The notes under the pieces were generated by a model. The model did no database searches. It saw only the letters and a list, made by a program, of their open reading frames with translations, and had not been told where the DNA came from. From SIG223 sp964442785 (GTDB lineage: Bacteria > Bacillota_I > Bacilli_A > RFN20 > DUOF01), in contig CAYTZW010000008.1 in the NCBI GenBank assembly GCA_964442785.1, positions 1 through 38,843 of the forward strand: a stretch of 38,843 nt of DNA. The letters are read 5' to 3'. This document shows, one piece after another, positions 1 through 7,269 of the stretch. The position numbers and the translations under genes were made by a program. Numbering within the stretch: position 1 is the stretch's first letter; each line of letters opens with the position of its first letter.

Positions 1-57
1 TCAAAAGATAAATAATAAGTTGATTTTTCAATATTAATCCCTTATTATTTATTTGTT

Positions 58-131
58 GCCACCTTAGTTCAAAGGTAAAACAAGTCCATGGTAAGGATTA
101 GTTATCAGTTCAATTCTGGTAGGTGGCACCA
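58..131 (+). tRNA. tRNA-Thr (anticodon GGU)
   Basis: A complete cloverleaf folds by hand. The 7-bp acceptor stem is GCCACCT/AGGTGGC, followed by discriminator A and an encoded CCA end. The D-arm starts with TA-GTTC and contains GGTA. The 5-bp anticodon stem AGTCC/GGATT closes the loop ATGGTAA, with T33 and anticodon GGT, which reads ACC/ACU Thr codons. The T-arm is ATCAG/CTGGT with loop TTCAATT. It is 74 nt including CCA. A hairpin terminator follows at once, so it looks like a single or last tRNA of its transcript. Confidence 0.93.
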
Positions 132-143
132 TTTTGTAAACAA

Positions 144-167
144 CCTCTTATTTTATAAGGGGTTTTT
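144..167 (+). terminator. terminator after tRNA-Thr
   Basis: Stem CCTCTTA/TAAGGGG (one T·G pair) with a 5-nt loop is followed by a run of five T. It ends the tRNA transcript. Confidence 0.8.
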
Positions 168-214
168 ATATTTTTCGCTAAATCTTAGGAACATTTAAAA
201 TTTTTACATAAATT

Positions 215-245
215 AAAAAAGTATAGAAATTAATCTATACCTTTT
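215..245 (-). terminator. terminator of the thioredoxin-lipoprotein operon
   Basis: On the minus strand the stem AAAAGGTATAGA pairs with TCTATACTTTT (one G·T pair) around a 6-nt loop and runs into T residues. It begins at the stop codon of the lipoprotein gene. Confidence 0.75.
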
Positions 246-1200
246 ATTCGCCCATAAATGCAATAAATTTATTTTTATAGAAACTAGATAAATCATCTTG
301 ATAAGCAGTGTAACTAGTATATGTTTGACCTACTTTGCCACTTTCATTTCCATAATAACCTTCAGTAACTACTAATTGGTCATTTTCAAATGTAACATCA
401 TTTAGATAAACCATAGCTCCTGCTATTGTTCCAGAAGAATATCTTTGAATAGTAGGAACATATCCACTACCATATCCATAAGTTGCATTACCAATCTTAC
501 TTAATCCATATTGATTTTTAAAATCAATCCAATCTTGTGTTGTTTCTCCATTCTCACTTCTGCTTAAAAACTTGTCAACATCTATAAAATAGAATTTTTC
601 ATTAACGGTATATTTTTTCAAATAAGGGTTTAAAACATTCTTTTTAAAATGAGCACAATCTCCACAAGAACCTGAAGCAATATATAAAACAAAATCTTGA
701 TTATTGCTTATTAATTCATCTAATTGTGTTTTTGATATTTCTTTTAATTGAGGTAAATAAGCATATTTTTGAATATAATTTGTTAATCCTTCAACAGAAT
801 CAAAAGGTTTCGAGTTTTTACTTGGGTCTACTAATTTTTGGATTATTCCTTCGTTATAAAAAACTAAAGAAGGTGTCGCTTTAAGTCCAGGAACTAAAGT
901 TGAATTTGATATGTATGAAGCATCAATTCTATAAACAACACTCTCTGTATTTTTAATAAATGAAATCATTTTAGGAGTAAACATTGCACAACTTGCACAC
1001 GTAGTTCCATAGATATATAAAATAAAATCGTCGCCTCGAGTTATTTTGTTTTCTAATTCTTCTTTATTTATATCCACAAAAGTTTCAATTCCTTTTTGTC
1101 CTTCTAAAATAAACTTCTTAGCTTTCTTTTCTTTATTGCAACCTGTTAAAGCAGTAACTGCAATAAGGCATACTAAACATAAATTAAGTATTTTTTTCAT
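244..1200 (-). CDS. lipoprotein with two thioredoxin-like domains
   Basis: The 318-residue protein starts with a lipoprotein signal peptide (MKK, hydrophobic core, lipobox LTGC with Cys21), so it is predicted to be anchored outside the membrane. Two thioredoxin-type segments follow. The first has the redox motif CASC after a YIYGTT strand (around residue 68), and the second has CGDC after YIASGS (around residue 180). Tandem CxxC thioredoxin folds suggest an extracytoplasmic thiol oxidoreductase or disulfide carrier; the direction of electron flow is not visible. The second half resembles bacteriocin-transport-accessory-type thioredoxin proteins, but this is only a resemblance. Its ATG overlaps the TGA of the upstream gene by four bases (ATGA), so the two are co-transcribed and probably translationally coupled. 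I am confident of the fold and location, less so of the role. Confidence 0.8.
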   Translation of the reverse strand: MKKILNLCLVCLIAVTALTGCNKEKKAKKFILEGQKGIETFVDINKEELENKITRGDDFILYIYGTTCASCAMFTPKMISFIKNTESVVYRIDASYISNSTLVPGLKATPSLVFYNEGIIQKLVDPSKNSKPFDSVEGLTNYIQKYAYLPQLKEISKTQLDELISNNQDFVLYIASGSCGDCAHFKKNVLNPYLKKYTVNEKFYFIDVDKFLSRSENGETTQDWIDFKNQYGLSKIGNATYGYGSGYVPTIQRYSSGTIAGAMVYLNDVTFENDQLVVTEGYYGNESGKVGQTYTSYTAYQDDLSSFYKNKFIAFMGE

Positions 1201-1718
1201 CGTTTTTCCTCCTTCTCAACAATGTTTTTAGGGATTATGTTTAAGAGCGTAAATAACAAATCTAAGTAATGTGATAGTTTGTTTAAATATTGTCCAATTA
1301 ATTCATTAACTGGAACTTCCTTAATAAGTTTGTAGAAACATCTTTCCGCTGCTCTAACTTTACATTTTAAGATGTTTGTTTTAGCAGCCGTTAAATTATT
1401 AGCAAAAGGCAAGCCTTCATTTTTAATAGTTATATGTTTTTTAAACTCCGCTATATTTTCATCTAACCAATTCAAATTATATCTTGTTAAATTTTCAACA
1501 TTTGGAGTAATCATTTCTAACCTAATATTGTTTAAATCTTCCATAATTTGCTCAATAGCGTAATCTACTTTGCCAACAATTAAATATCCTAATTCAGCAA
1601 AATGAGCAATTAAATCTTCCATTAATCCTGCAAATTCAATAATAATATGAGATTTATCAGTATTTCCAACTTTAGAAACAGTTTGTCCTTGTTCACTTGG
1701 TTTAGCACTAAGTCTCAA
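1197..1718 (-). CDS. cob(I)alamin adenosyltransferase-like protein (divergent PduO type)
   Basis: This 173-residue protein matches the C-terminal part of PduO-type ATP:cobalamin adenosyltransferases by pattern. It has a helix with KVRAAERC (the family's R-x-x-E-R segment) and then an N-x(6)-YLNKLSHYLDLLF segment like the family's YLNRLSD helix. The N-terminal TKTGDDG-type ATP loop of the family is not present. The start is TTG at 1718, chosen because AGGAGGG lies seven bases upstream and an in-frame stop lies just before it, so no N-terminal extension is possible. Known members adenosylate corrinoid for B12-dependent enzymes. Here loss of the ATP loop makes catalysis doubtful. It is the first gene of a two-gene operon with the redox lipoprotein. 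Confidence 0.55.
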   Translation of the reverse strand: MRLSAKPSEQGQTVSKVGNTDKSHIIIEFAGLMEDLIAHFAELGYLIVGKVDYAIEQIMEDLNNIRLEMITPNVENLTRYNLNWLDENIAEFKKHITIKNEGLPFANNLTAAKTNILKCKVRAAERCFYKLIKEVPVNELIGQYLNKLSHYLDLLFTLLNIIPKNIVEKEEKR

Positions 1719-1822
1719 ATTAAATCCCTCCTAACTTCAATAATTTTAACATATCAGCATTAATATTGCATTAAAAAAGAACTCTTTATTTCTTTTAAAT
1801 TAATATCATTAAGAATTAAATA

Positions 1823-1851
1823 TTGTAAATAATTAAAGGTTATATTAAATT
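1823..1851 (+). promoter_or_regulatory. possible promoter of the O-antigen-ligase-like gene
   Basis: TTGTAA and TAAATT are separated by 17 bp, ending 29 bases before the start codon at 1881. Both boxes are imperfect in a very AT-rich spacer, so this is weak. Confidence 0.3.
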
Positions 1852-1880
1852 AATAGTAAGTAGAAGTACGGGTGATAATA

Positions 1881-3287
1881 ATGTTTTATGACAAATTTAA
1901 AAATAATGAATTTATCCAAAAATTAAATAAAATTTTACAATCAAAATTAATGGTCGTTTTTATTATATTTTTAGCCACCATTTCTAATGTTTTTGGATTA
2001 GAAATACCTATTTATTATATATTTGCTTTATTGATAGTGCTTACCACCTTTTTTGGTGAAGATATGTTACCACTCTTTCCTATTTCTTGTTGTGGTTATA
2101 TGACCTTTTCTAAAAAGAGTAACCCTTTAGGAGCAACTTCTCCAACATTTAGTAAAACAAGCAATATTATTCATCTTTCTATCATTGTTGGAATTATCTT
2201 TATAGTTGTCGTTTCAAGAATAATTTATGATGTAATAAAACACCCCGAAAGAAGAATAAAACCAAAATTATTATCAGGATTTTTATTATTACTAATAACT
2301 TCCTTACTAGGTGGAATTTTTACTAAATACTATGGAATAAAAACAATATTCTTTGGATTACTTCAATCAATCGCAATAACTTTTAGTTATTTTATTTTCT
2401 ACTATACTGTTGATTGGAAAAAAGTATCCAAAAATTATTTTCCTTTCTTATTAATGTGTTTAGGATTTTTAATTGTAATCGAATGTTTTAATATGTATAT
2501 TGATGCTAATATGTTTAATTCTTCTACTCCATTTTCAAGGGGAAATCTTTTTACTGGTTGGGGAATATATAATAACATTGCCCTAATCTGCGTTATTACT
2601 TTACCTGCTCCATTTTATTATATCAATACCAAAGAACAAAAATGGATTTTTGTAGTAATAAGCCTTATTTTCTATATCAATATTCTTTTATTACAAAGCC
2701 GAAATGGTATTTTATTTGGAACAATTATTTTCATCACTAATGTTATCTACACTCTTTATAAACAAAAGAACAAAGAAGTCATTATTACCTATGCTTTATC
2801 ATTAATAATTGGAATTGCCTTAATTTTCATTCTTAAAGTCGATTTTAATAAAATTTATGCTTCTTTAAAAGAAAGAGGACTTTATAGTGCCGATAGAACC
2901 CAACTTTATAAAACAGGTTTAAAAAACTTTATCAAACACCCGATTTTTGGAGAAGGCTTTTATGCCTACAAAGGCTATGTTTGGAATTTTGCTAACAACA
3001 CAAACAATTTTTTACCTGCCCGTTATCATAACACCTACATACAACAATTAGCATCTTGTGGTATTTTAGGACTTATCGCTTACATTTATCATCGATACCA
3101 AACAATTAAACTATTGCAAGTTTCCAAAAGAGATACAGCCTTATTTACACTATCCTGTTCTCTCCTTGGATTTATCTTACTTTCACTTTTAGATTGTCAT
3201 TTTCACAATCTAGGCCCTGGATTAATTTATTCTGCTATTCTACTGATACTAGAAAAAGTATACGCATTTGAAAAAGTGAATTCTTAA
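1881..3287 (+). CDS. O-antigen ligase / polysaccharide polymerase-like membrane protein
   Basis: The protein is about 468 residues, almost all hydrophobic, with roughly eleven predicted membrane spans. The Wzy_C/O-antigen-ligase signature region is visible: LLQSRNG followed by a span, then an extracytoplasmic segment with the family-typical HPIFGEGF and the RYHNTYIQ stretch. Such proteins join or polymerise glycans on a lipid carrier at the outer face of the membrane. In a Gram-positive this could be a capsule, teichoic-type or protein glycosylation polymer. I chose ATG 1881 over the upstream GTG 1872 because GGTGAT lies four bases before the ATG, an arrangement repeated at other genes here. 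It stands alone, without glycosyltransferase neighbours. Ligase versus polymerase cannot be told. Confidence 0.75.
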   Translation: MFYDKFKNNEFIQKLNKILQSKLMVVFIIFLATISNVFGLEIPIYYIFALLIVLTTFFGEDMLPLFPISCCGYMTFSKKSNPLGATSPTFSKTSNIIHLSIIVGIIFIVVVSRIIYDVIKHPERRIKPKLLSGFLLLLITSLLGGIFTKYYGIKTIFFGLLQSIAITFSYFIFYYTVDWKKVSKNYFPFLLMCLGFLIVIECFNMYIDANMFNSSTPFSRGNLFTGWGIYNNIALICVITLPAPFYYINTKEQKWIFVVISLIFYINILLLQSRNGILFGTIIFITNVIYTLYKQKNKEVIITYALSLIIGIALIFILKVDFNKIYASLKERGLYSADRTQLYKTGLKNFIKHPIFGEGFYAYKGYVWNFANNTNNFLPARYHNTYIQQLASCGILGLIAYIYHRYQTIKLLQVSKRDTALFTLSCSLLGFILLSLLDCHFHNLGPGLIYSAILLILEKVYAFEKVNS

Positions 3288-3309
3288 AACAATAGAACTC
3301 ACTTTTTTA
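3272..3309. terminator. bidirectional terminator
   Basis: AAAAAGTGA pairs with TCACTTTTT, extended inward by TTCT/AGAA across one mismatch. A-runs and T-runs flank both sides, so it can end the convergent genes on either strand. It overlaps the 3' end of the ligase-like gene. Confidence 0.8.
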
Positions 3310-3317
3310 ATTTTTAT

Positions 3318-4616
3318 TTACTTAATAAACATACACATATATAAAGGATAACACTTTATTTTTTCATCACTGCAATTAACGTTATTCAAAGATAATTTTA
3401 TTCCATATTCTAAATCATTTTCATTAATAACATTTCTTAAACTTACTGATTTTGTATTGTGTCCTGATTTAACTTCTATTGGAACAATATTACCATTTAC
3501 ATATGTAACAAAATCAATTTCTAATCTATCATCTCTCCTATAATAATAAATAGGCATATTATTGCTCTTTAATATCTGAGCAATAACATTTTCAAAAACT
3601 CCACCTTTAAATATTCCTAAATCACCTTTTAGTATTGAAAATTGGACATTTTCTTCATACATTGATAATAATAACCCTGTATCATTAAAATATATTTTAA
3701 AAGTCGATAAATCTCTATATGCTTTCAAAGGTATATCAAAGCATTTTAATCTATAAACTTTATTTGTTAAGCCTGATTGATTAATCCATTCTAAACTGCT
3801 TTCATAATATCTCGAATTAGTTCCTTCTTTAACCATTTTGTACATAAACTTTTTATTTTCCTTTGCGAGTTGATTAGGAATAGACTCATAACATTCTCGA
3901 ACTTTTTCTCTATCATTGTTAGAAGCATACTTTGCAATATCATTATTATAATCATTTAAAATGGCTTTTTGTTTTAAAATAGTTTCCCTAATATCGTTAG
4001 TTTCAACAAACTTTTTGACTACCTCTGGCATACCACCAACTACTATATAATTTAAAAACATTTCATTAAATTTATTATGGATAACTTCAGGAACAAGTTC
4101 TCCATTTTCATAATATTTTTTTAAATCATTAACTTGATTTTCACTATATCCATTTGCCCATAAAAATTCTTCAAAAGTCATTGGGCTCATTTGTAAAGTT
4201 TCTACATATCCTACTGGATAAGATGAAACATCACTCATAGAAATTCCTAACATAGACCCCGAAACAATAACATCAAATCTCCCGTCTAAGCAAAAAGATT
4301 TCAAAGAAGTTAATACTTGAGGACAAGTTTGTACTTCATCAAAAAACAACAATGTTTTTTTCTCTTTAATAGGAATACGAGGATTATAGGCACTTAACTT
4401 TTTTAACAAATCTTCAATCATTAAATTTCCGTCAAAAATAAATCGAGCATCTTTTTGTAATTCAAAATTAATTTCATATATGTATTCATAATTTTTCTTA
4501 CCAAATTCTTTAATTAGGTAGGTTTTTCCAACTTGTCTAGCACCGAAAACAATTAAAGGTTTTCGACTATCTTTTTGTTTCCAACTGATAAAATCATTTA
4601 ACATTATCCTTTTCAT
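3318..4616 (-). CDS. AAA ATPase with DUF4143 domain
   Basis: This is a protein of about 432 residues of the AAA_14 plus DUF4143 type. The N-terminal P-loop is GARQVGKT, followed by a Walker B region LLFFDEVQ and a sensor-like VIVSGSMLG. The C-terminal DUF4143 part carries a PD-(D/E)XK-like core: a strand with EIDFV and then PIEVKSG. The family is widespread, often patchily distributed and of uncertain function. The nuclease-like motif suggests nucleic-acid action, which is inference. ATG 4616 is preferred over the in-frame GTG 4631 because the GTG lies inside the GTGGAGG ribosome-binding site, eight bases upstream. Three 33-bp spaced repeats lie just upstream of the start. It is monocistronic. 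Confidence 0.85.
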   Translation of the reverse strand: MKRIMLNDFISWKQKDSRKPLIVFGARQVGKTYLIKEFGKKNYEYIYEINFELQKDARFIFDGNLMIEDLLKKLSAYNPRIPIKEKKTLLFFDEVQTCPQVLTSLKSFCLDGRFDVIVSGSMLGISMSDVSSYPVGYVETLQMSPMTFEEFLWANGYSENQVNDLKKYYENGELVPEVIHNKFNEMFLNYIVVGGMPEVVKKFVETNDIRETILKQKAILNDYNNDIAKYASNNDREKVRECYESIPNQLAKENKKFMYKMVKEGTNSRYYESSLEWINQSGLTNKVYRLKCFDIPLKAYRDLSTFKIYFNDTGLLLSMYEENVQFSILKGDLGIFKGGVFENVIAQILKSNNMPIYYYRRDDRLEIDFVTYVNGNIVPIEVKSGHNTKSVSLRNVINENDLEYGIKLSLNNVNCSDEKIKCYPLYMCMFIK

Positions 4617-4650
4617 ATCCTTTGCCTCCACTAGTTAAATATTACTATTT

Positions 4651-4733
4651 CTTCAAAAAATATGCAATAGCACCCTTAAAAAACTTCAAAAAATATGCAA
4701 AAGTACCAGCAAAAAGCTTCAAAAAATATGCAA
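4651..4733. repeat. three 17-bp direct repeats at exact 33-bp spacing
   Basis: CTTCAAAAAATATGCAA occurs at 4651-4667, 4684-4700 and 4717-4733, identical each time and exactly 33 bp apart. The 16-bp spacers of the first two units are also related (AG-pyrimidine-ACC then a run of A), so this is a degenerate 33-bp tandem repeat. Read on the minus strand the copies lie directly upstream of the DUF4143 gene's ribosome-binding site. A 33-bp step is about three helical turns. Three copies with an AT-rich core suggest an operator or iteron. It is too short and AT-rich to be CRISPR. Confidence 0.9.
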
Positions 4734-4776
4734 ATTTACTTTTTTTATGCCGTAAAATATAACTTTTTATGCTTAT

Positions 4777-5511
4777 TTATCTTTTTTTCTTTTTTGGTTC
4801 GTCTTTTAATTGATAAAATTCTCTAAAATTTTCTACCCATTTTTTAATTTTGTCATATCTTAAAGATTTTTCTTGTAACATTGGTTCTGCCATTATTACT
4901 TTATTCTCATTCATTTTTTCTTCATTCATTATTTTAAAAACTTCTTGTTGCATCTTTTCTAAATCAAAAGCGTAACCTTCATACGATAATAAAGCGGTGT
5001 TTTTTCTAGTGTATTTAACATCAATGTTGGTAATTTTTTTCAGTTTTTCAAGCATATTAGAAAACATAATTGTTTCTTTTCCCTCTTTTTCATATTTTAC
5101 TTCACAAAGATTAGTATAAAGAATATTTGTTTTTTTATTATATTGGTCAAGATAACTTATTTCATATCTATTTAAAATAGGATAAATTGTAGGTTCTTGT
5201 AAAATAGTTTTTGCCACTAAAACAAGTTCATTTCTTAGTTCGTTTTCACGAATAAAATTTTGATGTAAATAGTCGAAATCAAAATCAAAATTGATATGAA
5301 AAGCCTCATTATAATCTTTTTCTTCATAATCAACAAAAGCATCATAATTAGCTTCTATAAAATCAAAATATTCATCAAAAAATACTTCAAACCAATGTTT
5401 TTCTTCTTTTCCTAAACTATATGTAGAATAAAGACAATCATCTTGATAACTATAATCCCAAAAATGGTCTTTTAAATTAAATACTAAAAAACTTTTAACT
5501 GAATTTTTCAC
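4777..5511 (-). CDS. hypothetical protein, acidic and aromatic-rich
   Basis: I do not recognise this protein of about 244 residues. It has no signal peptide or membrane span. The first third is rich in Asp, Glu, Phe and Tyr, with a run of FDFDFD near residue 75. The middle has an alternating strand/helix pattern, and the tail is strongly basic (DEPKKKKR). The start was moved from an in-frame GTG at 5529 to GTG 5511, because TTTGGAGTGG lies between them and gives a ribosome-binding site eight bases before 5511. It sits between the DUF4143 ATPase and gerQ, with a terminator separating it from gerQ, so it has its own transcript. Confidence 0.7.
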   Translation of the reverse strand: MKNSVKSFLVFNLKDHFWDYSYQDDCLYSTYSLGKEEKHWFEVFFDEYFDFIEANYDAFVDYEEKDYNEAFHINFDFDFDYLHQNFIRENELRNELVLVAKTILQEPTIYPILNRYEISYLDQYNKKTNILYTNLCEVKYEKEGKETIMFSNMLEKLKKITNIDVKYTRKNTALLSYEGYAFDLEKMQQEVFKIMNEEKMNENKVIMAEPMLQEKSLRYDKIKKWVENFREFYQLKDEPKKKKR

Positions 5512-5588
5512 TAAAACCACTCCAAACACTAATAAGTATATTTATCAAATCAAAAGTGGTAAACCGTATTAAGAAAATTTGTTAACAA

Positions 5589-5635
5589 TTAAAAAATCTA
5601 TCAAGAAATCGAAAACTCAATTTCTTTGATAGATT
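5589..5635 (-). terminator. terminator of gerQ
   Basis: A long stem on the minus strand, AATCTATCAA(A)GAAAT with ATTTCTTGATAGATT (one bulged A, about 15 pairs), is followed by six T. It starts four bases after the gerQ stop. Confidence 0.88.
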
Positions 5636-5639
5636 AGCA

Positions 5640-6056
5640 TTATTTATAAGGATAAATATAATTGATTTCTTCATTAAACTCTATCCAATCAAGATAAACA
5701 TTTAATAAAATATACCTTTTTCCGTCTTTTGGATCAGAAATAATAATATGGTCTACTCCTGCAGCTTCAATAATTCCTTTATAAACTCTATCTTTCCATT
5801 CATTAGAATCCCCATAAGACATATAGAAAGTCGCCATTTTTCCACGATTTAATCTAACAATATTTTCAATGTAAGAATCTTCTTCTGTTACTCTTTTAGT
5901 TGTGGGTTGCGTATATTGTGGTTGTTGATTTACAGGTGGATAATAGTTTTGTCCTTGTGGAGGCGTTTGAGTAGGGGGTAAAGGCATTTGTTGTGCATTT
6001 GCTTGTCCGTAAGGAATTGCATACGGGTATTGAGTAGTTTGTTGATTATAATCCAT
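5640..6056 (-). CDS. gerQ: spore coat protein GerQ
   Basis: The 138-residue protein has a flexible N-terminal half rich in Gln, Pro and Tyr. The C-terminal GerQ domain is well conserved: SYIENIVRLNRGK, then KGIIEAAGVDHIIISDP, then GKRYILLNVYLDWI, ending in NYIYPY. In Bacillus subtilis GerQ is a coat protein cross-linked by transglutaminase; it helps place the cortex hydrolase CwlJ and is needed for calcium-dipicolinate germination. The Gln and Lys content fits cross-linking. The start ATG follows AAAGGAG by seven bases. The gene is in tandem with a CotF-like coat operon but has its own terminator and a candidate sporulation-type promoter. This is strong evidence for endospore formation in the lineage. 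Confidence 0.93.
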   Translation of the reverse strand: MDYNQQTTQYPYAIPYGQANAQQMPLPPTQTPPQGQNYYPPVNQQPQYTQPTTKRVTEEDSYIENIVRLNRGKMATFYMSYGDSNEWKDRVYKGIIEAAGVDHIIISDPKDGKRYILLNVYLDWIEFNEEINYIYPYK

Positions 6057-6068
6057 TTGATATCTCCT

Positions 6069-6086
6069 TTGAAGTTTCTACTTCAA
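6069..6086 (-). other. inverted repeat in the gerQ leader
   Basis: TTGAAGT and ACTTCAA with a 4-nt loop lie immediately 5' of the gerQ ribosome-binding site. It could affect mRNA stability or bind a regulator; no function is shown by sequence. Confidence 0.4.
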
Positions 6087-6089
6087 TAG

Positions 6090-6115
6090 AGTATATGTAT
6101 AAAGGCCTAAAAAGT
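6090..6115 (-). promoter_or_regulatory. possible mother-cell sigma (K or E) promoter of gerQ
   Basis: On the minus strand an AAC box is followed after 16 bp by CATATACT. This is close to sigma-K (AC, then CATAnnnTA) and to the sigma-E -10 (CATACAnT). It lies about 35 bases before the gerQ start. No good sigma-A boxes are seen here, and coat genes are normally read by these sigma factors. Confidence 0.4.
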
Positions 6116-6135
6116 TGCCTAAAAAGACAACTTTA
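6105..6135 (-). terminator. terminator of the CotF-like operon
   Basis: AAAGTTG/CAACTTT stem with a 10-nt loop and five T on the minus strand, overlapping the stop codon of the CotF-like gene. Confidence 0.65.
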
Positions 6136-6405
6136 CATTTCATTTTTGGATTTTTTAAATTGACTAATTGTATTTTTAATATTTTTAACACTGTCAGCTT
6201 CTAGTTTATACCAACCTTTATCATACAAAAGATTAAAAATATCACGTTGGATATCTACTGACTCATCCTCAAGTTCTCCAATAGTATAAAAAGTATCATC
6301 ATTACTAGCTTCCGTTAAAAAAGTAGCATACAATTTGCATAAAGCTTTACTGGTGTTTAAGGTATCCATAAGAATATCTTTTGGTGTTAATATTTCCTTA
6401 TTCAT
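6133..6405 (-). CDS. CotF-family spore coat protein
   Basis: This 90-residue, all-helical protein has the Coat_F pattern. LTPKDILMDTL opens the first helix, followed by a YATFLTEASN segment, and a late GWYKLEA motif follows a helix with the family-type spacing. Coat_F proteins are ferritin-like helical hairpin proteins of the spore coat. The start is ATG 6405, with GGAGGAAGGC directly upstream, rather than the longer in-frame opening. It overlaps the end of the preceding gene by eight bases (ATGAATAA), which indicates coupled translation. It sits next to gerQ, supporting a coat role. Confidence 0.82.
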   Translation of the reverse strand: MNKEILTPKDILMDTLNTSKALCKLYATFLTEASNDDTFYTIGELEDESVDIQRDIFNLLYDKGWYKLEADSVKNIKNTISQFKKSKNEM

Positions 6406-6616
6406 TGCCTTCCTCCAACACTTGTAAACAAGTATCATACTGTTCTTCTAAAATTGAGTTAATTTCTACTAACATATTAGATATTTCCTCATCATTACAT
6501 ACTTCTAAATAACTTTTGTTTTTCTTAGTAAAAGTTAAAAGATGACTCATAATATCACTAAAATAAAGCCTATCTTTAGCAGTTACCATAAATGTAGGTC
6601 CATTTCTTTGTGCCAT
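6398..6616 (-). CDS. small helical protein co-transcribed with the CotF-like gene
   Basis: The 72-residue protein begins MAQRNGPTF, followed by two amphipathic helices rich in Glu and Leu. I do not recognise a family with certainty. Its overlap with the CotF-like gene and its similar helical size suggest a coat partner, as spore-forming Bacillota often encode CotF-like proteins in pairs. ATG 6616 follows AAAGGAG by seven bases. It is the first gene of the operon; I saw no clear sigma-A promoter before it, which would fit sporulation control. Confidence 0.7.
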   Translation of the reverse strand: MAQRNGPTFMVTAKDRLYFSDIMSHLLTFTKKNKSYLEVCNDEEISNMLVEINSILEEQYDTCLQVLEEGNE

Positions 6617-6673
6617 AATCTATCTCCTTTTGTTTTTAGTTTTACCTTTAAATAAATTTTTATTCAGATAAAC

Positions 6674-6702
6674 TTTAAATACTCTCTAAAATCTATTATA
6701 AT
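6674..6702 (+). promoter_or_regulatory. sigma-A promoter of the DUF402-tsaEB-rimI-tsaD operon
   Basis: TTTAAA, a 17-bp spacer and a perfect TATAAT lie 30 bases before the first gene. The transcript would cover five overlapping genes up to 9756. Confidence 0.65.
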
Positions 6703-6732
6703 AAAAAAGATTTGGAAAGAAGTGTGAGATAA

Positions 6733-7269
6733 GTGGAAACATTAAAAATGGGTTCACCAGTACAAATACATTGCTATAAACACGATGGCTCATTACATCG
6801 AATTTGGAATAAAATCAATTTTGCCAAAGAAATAAATGGTAATATCATTCTTGCAAATACTAGAGCAATGGTTACAGAAAGCGATGGTAGACGTTGGTTT
6901 GCTAAAGAACCTGCCATTACAATATTTTTAAAAGATAAATGGTACAATCTTATTTGTATGCTAAGAAATAATGGAGTTCACTTCTATTGTAATTTAGCTT
7001 CTCCTTTTATTTTTGAAAATGGAATAGTAACCTACATTGATTACGATTTAGATGTAATTAGAACTCATTCTGGTGATGTCAAAATTTTAGATGAAAATGA
7101 ATACAAACTACATAAAATGATTATGCAATATCCACCTGAACTAACAGATGTTATTGAAAGTCAAATGAAAGAAGTTTTAGATTTAGCAAGAGCAGGAAAA
7201 TTTCCTTTTGACCACGAATTTGTTGAATCAATATATAAAGAATTTATGGTAGAAGTGGGGTTAAAATAA
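6733..7269 (+). CDS. DUF402 family nucleoside tri-/diphosphate phosphatase-like protein
   Basis: The 178-residue protein has the DUF402 (Ntdp/YgaC) pattern: IHCYKHDGSLHRIW near the N-terminus, EPAITIF, then a run of acidic residues in the metal-binding core (YIDYDLDVI, then DENEY). Characterised members such as the Staphylococcus aureus Ntdp hydrolyse nucleoside tri- and diphosphates with a divalent metal. GTG 6733 is taken as start because it is the first codon of the conserved frame, although the ribosome-binding site is only moderate (GAAAGAAGTGTGAG). The stop overlaps the tsaE start (TAATG). Placement at the head of the t6A operon suggests a housekeeping role. Confidence 0.85.
   Translation: METLKMGSPVQIHCYKHDGSLHRIWNKINFAKEINGNIILANTRAMVTESDGRRWFAKEPAITIFLKDKWYNLICMLRNNGVHFYCNLASPFIFENGIVTYIDYDLDVIRTHSGDVKILDENEYKLHKMIMQYPPELTDVIESQMKEVLDLARAGKFPFDHEFVESIYKEFMVEVGLK

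Noticed and set aside
10..50. 10-bp inverted repeat before the tRNA gene
   Set aside because: Purely A/T plus one G·C pair, with no T-run directly after it on the plus strand; may be the end of an off-window gene but cannot be supported.
4651..4733. CRISPR-like array of three spaced repeats
   Set aside because: Repeats are 17 bp with 16-bp related spacers, very AT-rich and without cas genes; unlike any CRISPR array.
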